Assembly: GCA_036558545.1 (NCBI GenBank)
Contig: DATBFJ010000022.1
Location: forward strand, 1 to 61,822
Direction: 5' to 3'
Source: JALYGJ01 sp036558545
GTDB lineage: Bacteria; Chloroflexota; Limnocylindria; Limnocylindrales; CSP1-4
Length of the DNA: 61,822 nucleotides
Positions 58,233 to 61,822 of the stretch are shown here, in pieces. The position numbers and the translations under genes were made by a program. Numbering within the stretch: the first letter of the stretch is position 1; each line of letters opens with the position of its first letter. The notes beneath the pieces are model-generated. The model was not told the DNA's origin, did not search any database, and worked only from the letters and a program-made list of their open reading frames with translations.

Positions 58233-59330
58233 GTGCCCGATAGCTACGACCTTGCAATCGTTGGCGGCGGAATCGTCGGCGTCTCCGCGGCCGCGTTCGC
58301 GGCAGAGGCCGGCATGAGCGTTGCGCTGTTCGAGAGCACGGCAATTGCGGCTGGGGCGTCCGGCCGGAACTCGGGCTCCATTCAGCACCCTTTCGACGCG
58401 TACATGGCGGCGTTGAACCGGGACACAGTTGCCGAATACCGCGAGTTGGCCAAGGTCACCGACTTTCAGCTGCCGCCCGAACCCGCCGGGCTGCTGACGC
58501 TGAGTGCGGATCTGGAAGTGGTCACCAGGAACGCAGCGGTGATCGCTCAGATCGCACCCGAGACACGGCCCCAGGTGCTCGATCGCGCCGAGTTGCACGA
58601 GCTCGAGCCGGCCCTCGCGCCCGACCTGGTGGCATGCCGGCTCGAGACGGGCTATCCGGTCGCTCCGGCCGCCGCGACGACCGCCTTCGCCGCCAGAGCC
58701 AGAGCCGCCGGGGCAACAATCGAGGTTGGCGAGGCGGCCGAGATCCTGATCGACGCTGGTCGCGCGACGGGAGTCAAGTTGGCCTCCGGCCGTCGAATCG
58801 GAGCAGGCCACGTGCTGATTGCCGCCGGACCATGGACGCCAGGCCTCGTACCGGATTGGTCCGTGCGCCCGCCGATCACGCGCCTTTGGGGGGTGGTTGT
58901 CTCGGTGCGCCTTGACGCGCCGCCAACGGCCGTCCTCGAAGAGGTCGGCCTCGAAGACGGCGATCCGCCCGACGAGCTGTTCAGTCTCGTGACGGCGGGT
59001 GGGATTGTCAGCGTCGGTTCCACGTTTCTGACGCAAGAGCCAGATCCCATGTCCGTGGCCCCACGGATCCTCGAGCACGCCGTCCGCTTCGTGCCCGCCC
59101 TGGACGCTGCTGAGTCGATCGGTGTCCGTGCCTGCGCGCGTCCGCTCTCGTTCGATGGCCGCCCCCTCGTAGGTGCCCTCCCGCACGTGCCTGGGCTGTT
59201 CGTGTGTGCCGGCCACGGCCCTTGGGGCATCTCGACAGGACCAGCTTCATCACGACTGGTCGTCGACGCCATTGTCGGGAGAGGGACAGTGCCGGAGGCG
59301 CTCGCTGCGGTCAGGGCACCCGTTGCGTAG
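58233..59330 (+). CDS. FAD-dependent D-amino-acid-oxidase-fold oxidoreductase (DAO family)
   Basis: 365 residues. FAD-binding Rossmann motif LAIVGGGIVGVSAAAFAAEA followed by the Glu of VALFESTAIAAGASGRNSGS, where ASGRNSG is the DAO-type flavin loop. Later GHVLIAAGPWTPGLV and RPLSFDGRPLVGALPHVPGL, then the second FAD contact GHGPWGISTGPASSRLVVDA. Substrates of this family are amino acids, sarcosine or glycine; the present one is unknown. GTG start at 58233 has AGAGG 8 nt upstream. It is divergent from the CADD gene and upstream of genes for a small membrane protein and a guanine-deaminase-like enzyme. Confidence 0.9.
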   Translation: MPDSYDLAIVGGGIVGVSAAAFAAEAGMSVALFESTAIAAGASGRNSGSIQHPFDAYMAALNRDTVAEYRELAKVTDFQLPPEPAGLLTLSADLEVVTRNAAVIAQIAPETRPQVLDRAELHELEPALAPDLVACRLETGYPVAPAAATTAFAARARAAGATIEVGEAAEILIDAGRATGVKLASGRRIGAGHVLIAAGPWTPGLVPDWSVRPPITRLWGVVVSVRLDAPPTAVLEEVGLEDGDPPDELFSLVTAGGIVSVGSTFLTQEPDPMSVAPRILEHAVRFVPALDAAESIGVRACARPLSFDGRPLVGALPHVPGLFVCAGHGPWGISTGPASSRLVVDAIVGRGTVPEALAAVRAPVA

Positions 59331-59341
59331 AGCGGAGCTGG

Positions 59342-59563
59342 TCAGTCCCGCTCTGGCTCCTCCCTGGGCATGGGTGGTTGGCCTGGCGGCTCGGCGTTGG
59401 ATCGCGGCTGCGAAGTCGGGGGAGTCGGTGGCTTCACCGGTGGCCTGGGGACGCGTGAGAGGACGCCGCTACCGAAGATCAGGGCGATGACCGCAACGAC
59501 GCCGATCAGCCCGACGATCGCGATGACCGCAGCAGGATCCTGGGTTACCTGGACGTCGGGCAT
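59342..59563 (-). CDS. Small membrane protein with Pro-rich tail
   Basis: 73 residues. A short polar start MPDVQVTQDPAAV precedes a single membrane helix (about 12-36, IAIVGLIGVVAVIALIFGSG). The rest is a Pro-rich cytoplasmic or exposed tail with PPVKPPTPPTSQ and PPGQPPMPREEPERD. No family recognised. TATTCT lies 9 nt before the ATG as a possible -10 box, and it is divergent from the guanine-deaminase-like gene. It converges with the DAO gene after an 11-bp gap. Real gene on balance, because of its helix and promoter. Confidence 0.6.
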   Translation of the reverse strand: MPDVQVTQDPAAVIAIVGLIGVVAVIALIFGSGVLSRVPRPPVKPPTPPTSQPRSNAEPPGQPPMPREEPERD

Positions 59564-59609
59564 GCGCGCGCGAGAATACGCGCCAATCTTGAGTGCCTTT
59601 CTGGGCTCG

Positions 59610-59615
59610 TAACAT
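59610..59615 (+). promoter_or_regulatory. Leaderless-type -10 element (TAACAT)
   Basis: TAACAT, 7 nt, then GTG at 59623. TTGAGT at 59589-59594 could be a -35 box with a short 15-nt spacer. Confidence 0.6.
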
Positions 59616-59622
59616 CCCGGCC

Positions 59623-60963
59623 GTGCAGACCGCTGACGTGAATCGTCTACCCGTTACGCTCGACCACCCGCCGTATGTGCTCAGGGCGCGCCTGCTGACA
59701 CCACTCGCGGACGGCGGCACGCGCTTCCTCGACGATGCGCTCATCGAGGTCGACGCCGGCGGTCTGCTCGCTCGAGTTGAGCCGTGGCCGTCGTTCGGCG
59801 GGGCAGACGGCATGAGCCATGTCGACGCGCGACCGCTGCTGGTGATGCCGGGATTGGTCGACCTGCACGCCCATTTGCCGCAGTGGCCCAACGCCGGTCT
59901 GGGCGCTGGATTGGACCTGCTCACCTGGTTGCGGCGCTACATCTTTCCACTGGAGCGTGAGTTCCACGCGGACGCCGCTCGGCGCCTGGCGCCACTCTTC
60001 TACAGGGCGTTGGCAGCGGCCGGCACCACGACCGTCCTGGCGTACGGCGCCGTCTTCGAGGACAGCACGGACGCGGCATTCGCTGCCGCACAGCAGCACG
60101 GCGTCCGTCTCGTGCTGGGCAAGGTAATGATGGATCGGCTGCGCTATGACGAAGCGCTGGCCGACAAGGATGTTCTCGACCAGAGCCTCGCACAATCGCA
60201 GCGGCTCATAGAGCGCTGGCACGGCGCGGACAGCGGCCGTCTGCAGTACGCGGTGACGCCGCGCTTCGCGGTCAGTTGCAGCGCGCAGATGCTGCGTGAG
60301 TCGGCCGACCTGGCGCGCAGCACGGGCGCCTACTGGCAGACGCATCTTGCGGAGGATCGCAACGAGATCGAGGAAGTGGGACGGCTGTTCCCCGAGGCCC
60401 TCGACTACACGGACGTCTACGACCGAGCGGGCGCCCTGGGTCCGCGGTCGCTGGTCGCACATGCGGTTCATCTGAGCGAGCGCGAGGTGGCACGCCTGTC
60501 TGAAACGGGTACCCGGATCGCCCACTGTCCCTCATCGAACCTGTTCCTGGCCAGCGGGGCCATGCCGCTGGCGCGCTATTGCGACGCCGGCATGGTCGTG
60601 GGCCTGGGGAGCGACGTCGCGGGTGGCCCGGATCTCAGCATCTTTGGGGAGATGCGCGCGGCGTCGTACACGCAGAGCGGCCGGCGGACGATGCTCGGAG
60701 ATGTCGAGCCGCCGATGAAGCCGTTCGACTGGCTGAGGCTCGGCTCGTTCGAAGGAGCTCGCGCGCTGGGCCTCGATGATGTGATCGGCTCGATCGAGCG
60801 AGGGAAGGAAGCCGATTTCATCTGCGTCGACGCCTCAGCCACGGCTCCGCTGGATGGCGATGCGGTGGATGAGGCCGAGGAGATCTGCAGCCGGCTGATC
60901 TATCGCACGAGGCCGCAGATGATTCGAGGCGCGTGGGTCAGGGGCCGCCGCCTGCCCGATTAG
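59623..60963 (+). CDS. Guanine-deaminase-like amidohydrolase
   Basis: 446 residues. Metal-dependent hydrolase of the cytosine/guanine deaminase group. The first metal motif MPGLVDLHAHLPQWPNAG has the His-x-His and PQ typical of guanine deaminase. Then LDLLTWLRRYIFPLEREFHA, TTVLAYGAVFEDSTDAAFAA, RLVLGKVMMDRL (the GK-MD signature of guanine deaminase), YWQTHLAEDRNEIEEVGRLF, RSLVAHAVHLSEREVARLSE, GTRIAHCPSSNLFLASGAMP and VGLGSDVAGGPDLSIFGEMR with the catalytic Asp. It probably converts guanine to xanthine; other aminohydrolase substrates are possible. GTG at 59623 is preferred because of the TAACAT box 7 nt upstream. Confidence 0.88.
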   Translation: MQTADVNRLPVTLDHPPYVLRARLLTPLADGGTRFLDDALIEVDAGGLLARVEPWPSFGGADGMSHVDARPLLVMPGLVDLHAHLPQWPNAGLGAGLDLLTWLRRYIFPLEREFHADAARRLAPLFYRALAAAGTTTVLAYGAVFEDSTDAAFAAAQQHGVRLVLGKVMMDRLRYDEALADKDVLDQSLAQSQRLIERWHGADSGRLQYAVTPRFAVSCSAQMLRESADLARSTGAYWQTHLAEDRNEIEEVGRLFPEALDYTDVYDRAGALGPRSLVAHAVHLSEREVARLSETGTRIAHCPSSNLFLASGAMPLARYCDAGMVVGLGSDVAGGPDLSIFGEMRAASYTQSGRRTMLGDVEPPMKPFDWLRLGSFEGARALGLDDVIGSIERGKEADFICVDASATAPLDGDAVDEAEEICSRLIYRTRPQMIRGAWVRGRRLPD

Positions 60964-60973
60964 ATCCCGCCCG

Positions 60974-61702
60974 CTACTCGCCGCCGTGAGCCATGCCGGC
61001 ACACATCATCTGGCCGGAGAAGTCGATCTTGTCCCAGGTCGTGCCCGTAAAGGTGAACACGAGTGTGTTGCCGTGGAGCACGATGTCGATCGACGAGCTG
61101 CTGCCGTCGCCTTTGCTCGTGGCGCCCGAATAGGCACTGCCAAAGCCGGTTTCGTTGACGAAGTCGGCGTAAACGCTTCCGCTGCTGATCGCGGCCCTGA
61201 GCTCGCCGTCGTTCGACGGGACGGTGTCGGCCGGGACGGTCACCGCCATCTGATGAAGCATTCCGTTCGGCGCGTCGTCGTACCAGGCCACGGCCGTGAA
61301 CTCGTCGCCCTCGAGCGAGTACGAGCAGTCACTGGCGTCTGATGCGAGGCCGACGATGTCATGAGTGCCCGTGTAATCGTTGCGCGTGTCGGCCGGGATG
61401 ACGAGGCGGCCGACGACGCCGGCGTCGCTCAGCGACGGATCGAGCGTACTACCGGGGATCGGCGTCGTTGCCGGCCCTTGGCTGGAGGCAGTCGAGGGTG
61501 ATGGCGTGCTTGCTACCGCCGCGGTGGAAGTTGGAGTCGGTGTGCCCACTGATGTCGTGCTGGGCACGGCCGTGACCTGCACGGGTGCCGTCGTGCTCGT
61601 CGGCGCAGGCGTCGAAAGGGGCGACGATCCACACGCTGCGAGAGCGCCGGACGCTGCGAGAGCAACGACCGCGAAGACGGGGACGCGACGATTCAAGGAC
61701 AC
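60974..61702 (-). CDS. Hypothetical lipoprotein with Thr/Pro/Ser linker
   Basis: 242 residues. Lipoprotein signal peptide (FAVVALAASGALAACGSS, lipobox LAAC), then a low-complexity linker of about 70 residues made of Thr, Pro, Ser, Ala and Val. The mature domain of about 140 residues is beta-rich: GVVGRLVIPADTRNDYTGTH, VGLASDASDCSYSLEGDEFT, LHQMAVTVPADTVPSNDGEL and SIDIVLHGNTLVFTFTGTTW, with a Cys in SDCSYS and one in QMMCAGMAHGGE. No family recognised. The GTG at 61702 has GAGG 7 nt upstream. Converges on the guanine-deaminase-like gene with a 10-bp gap. Confidence 0.75.
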   Translation of the reverse strand: MSLNRRVPVFAVVALAASGALAACGSSPLSTPAPTSTTAPVQVTAVPSTTSVGTPTPTSTAAVASTPSPSTASSQGPATTPIPGSTLDPSLSDAGVVGRLVIPADTRNDYTGTHDIVGLASDASDCSYSLEGDEFTAVAWYDDAPNGMLHQMAVTVPADTVPSNDGELRAAISSGSVYADFVNETGFGSAYSGATSKGDGSSSSIDIVLHGNTLVFTFTGTTWDKIDFSGQMMCAGMAHGGE

Positions 61703-61764
61703 GGGTCTACCTCGATGCGATACGTTCAGGCGGACAGCGGTGGCGCAAGCGGCCGGGGAGTGAC

Positions 61765-61770
61765 TAGATT
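61765..61770 (+). promoter_or_regulatory. Leaderless-type -10 element (TAGATT)
   Basis: TAGATT, 6 nt, then ATG at 61777. Confidence 0.6.
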
Positions 61771-61776
61771 TTAGCG

Positions 61777-61822
61777 ATGGCCCTGGTCGACCTCCTGATA
61801 CGCGGCGGCACCATCGTTGACG
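61777..61822 (+). CDS. Amidohydrolase N-terminus (dihydropyrimidinase/hydantoinase-like), cut by window end
   Basis: Only the first 15 codons are visible. They read MALVDLLIRGGTIVD, the opening strand pair of dihydropyrimidinase, allantoinase or N-acyl-D-amino-acid deacylase-type amidohydrolases, where (V/L)I(R/K)GGT(I/V)VD is almost invariant. The start is supported by a TAGATT box 6 nt upstream. It lies downstream of a guanine-deaminase-like gene on the same strand, so a purine or pyrimidine catabolism cluster may continue beyond the window. Confidence 0.65.
   Translation, partial: MALVDLLIRGGTIVD

Noticed and set aside
1..61822. tRNA, rRNA, integrase, transposase or phage genes
   Set aside because: I looked for T-loop motifs, CCA-like 3' ends and recombinase signatures and saw none; a tRNAscan or HMM search would be decisive.

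Overview
The window is about 61.8 kb of dense, high-GC bacterial chromosome. It has no rRNA, tRNA, CRISPR, phage or insertion-sequence signal that I could find. Gene content suggests an aerobic, free-living, probably single-membrane bacterium: luciferase-like (LLM) flavin/F420-type oxidoreductases, many lipoproteins with Ser/Pro/Thr-rich linkers, a menaquinol-type cytochrome bc operon with a cytochrome c-cupredoxin fusion, split PntAA/PntAB/PntB transhydrogenase, a CADD-type folate protein and several ECF sigma factors. The best guess is Chloroflexota (Limnocylindria-like) or a neighbouring terrestrial phylum; this is inference from gene content only. Many first genes of transcription units have a TANNNT (often TAGNCT) box 5 to 7 nt before the start codon and no Shine-Dalgarno sequence, so leaderless mRNAs are probably common. 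Inside operons, 4-nt ATGA/GTGA overlaps are frequent.

Layout. 0-5 kb: 3' part of an NAD-type malic enzyme, an orphan PAS/GAF histidine kinase, and a secreted NlpC/P60 hydrolase behind a long structured leader. 5-8 kb: a tandem hairpin repeat array, then a transketolase-family enzyme. 8-16.4 kb: an LLM oxidoreductase-methyltransferase-VanZ operon, a small lipoprotein, an ECF sigma / Cys-rich anti-sigma-like / aminotransferase / EamA cluster, DUF2203 and a small zinc-ribbon protein. 16.5-23.3 kb: a six-gene respiratory operon (GltD-like FAD/Fe-S flavoprotein, cytochrome b6, subunit IV, Rieske, cytochrome c-cupredoxin, Kelch membrane protein). 23.4-27 kb: a coiled-coil orphan, PIG-L deacetylase, and a divergent peroxiredoxin/LLM pair. 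27-30.3 kb: a coupled ECF sigma / WD40-type anti-sigma-like / serine hydrolase operon. 30.3-35 kb: a thiamine operon with TPP riboswitch, thiamine pyrophosphokinase, ThiB-ThiP-ThiQ and an unannotated 35-residue membrane peptide. 35-38.2 kb: YbaK deacylase, an orphan, a GIDE-like membrane protein behind a terminator-like leader, and an M23-type protein. 38.4-46.2 kb: an HTH-GAF-GGDEF protein, SAM hydrolase, WYL regulator, VOC protein, lipoprotein, SRPBCC and a large membrane protein. 46.5-51 kb: transhydrogenase and an FAD glycolate-oxidase-type enzyme. 51-54.7 kb: a subtilase, DUF72 and EamA. 55-61.8 kb: a NarL-type two-component pair, a structured intergenic element, CADD, a DAO-family oxidase, a guanine-deaminase-like enzyme, a lipoprotein and the start of a second amidohydrolase.

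The most distinctive observations are these: two ECF sigma genes with the same upstream bipartite motif (TTGAAC-N15-GTCGG) and membrane partners with large exported domains; an anti-sigma-like protein whose exported part is four repeats of a four-cysteine module; a small membrane peptide ending the thiamine operon; a respiratory bc operon with its own FAD/Fe-S flavoprotein and Kelch protein; and several candidate structured RNAs.
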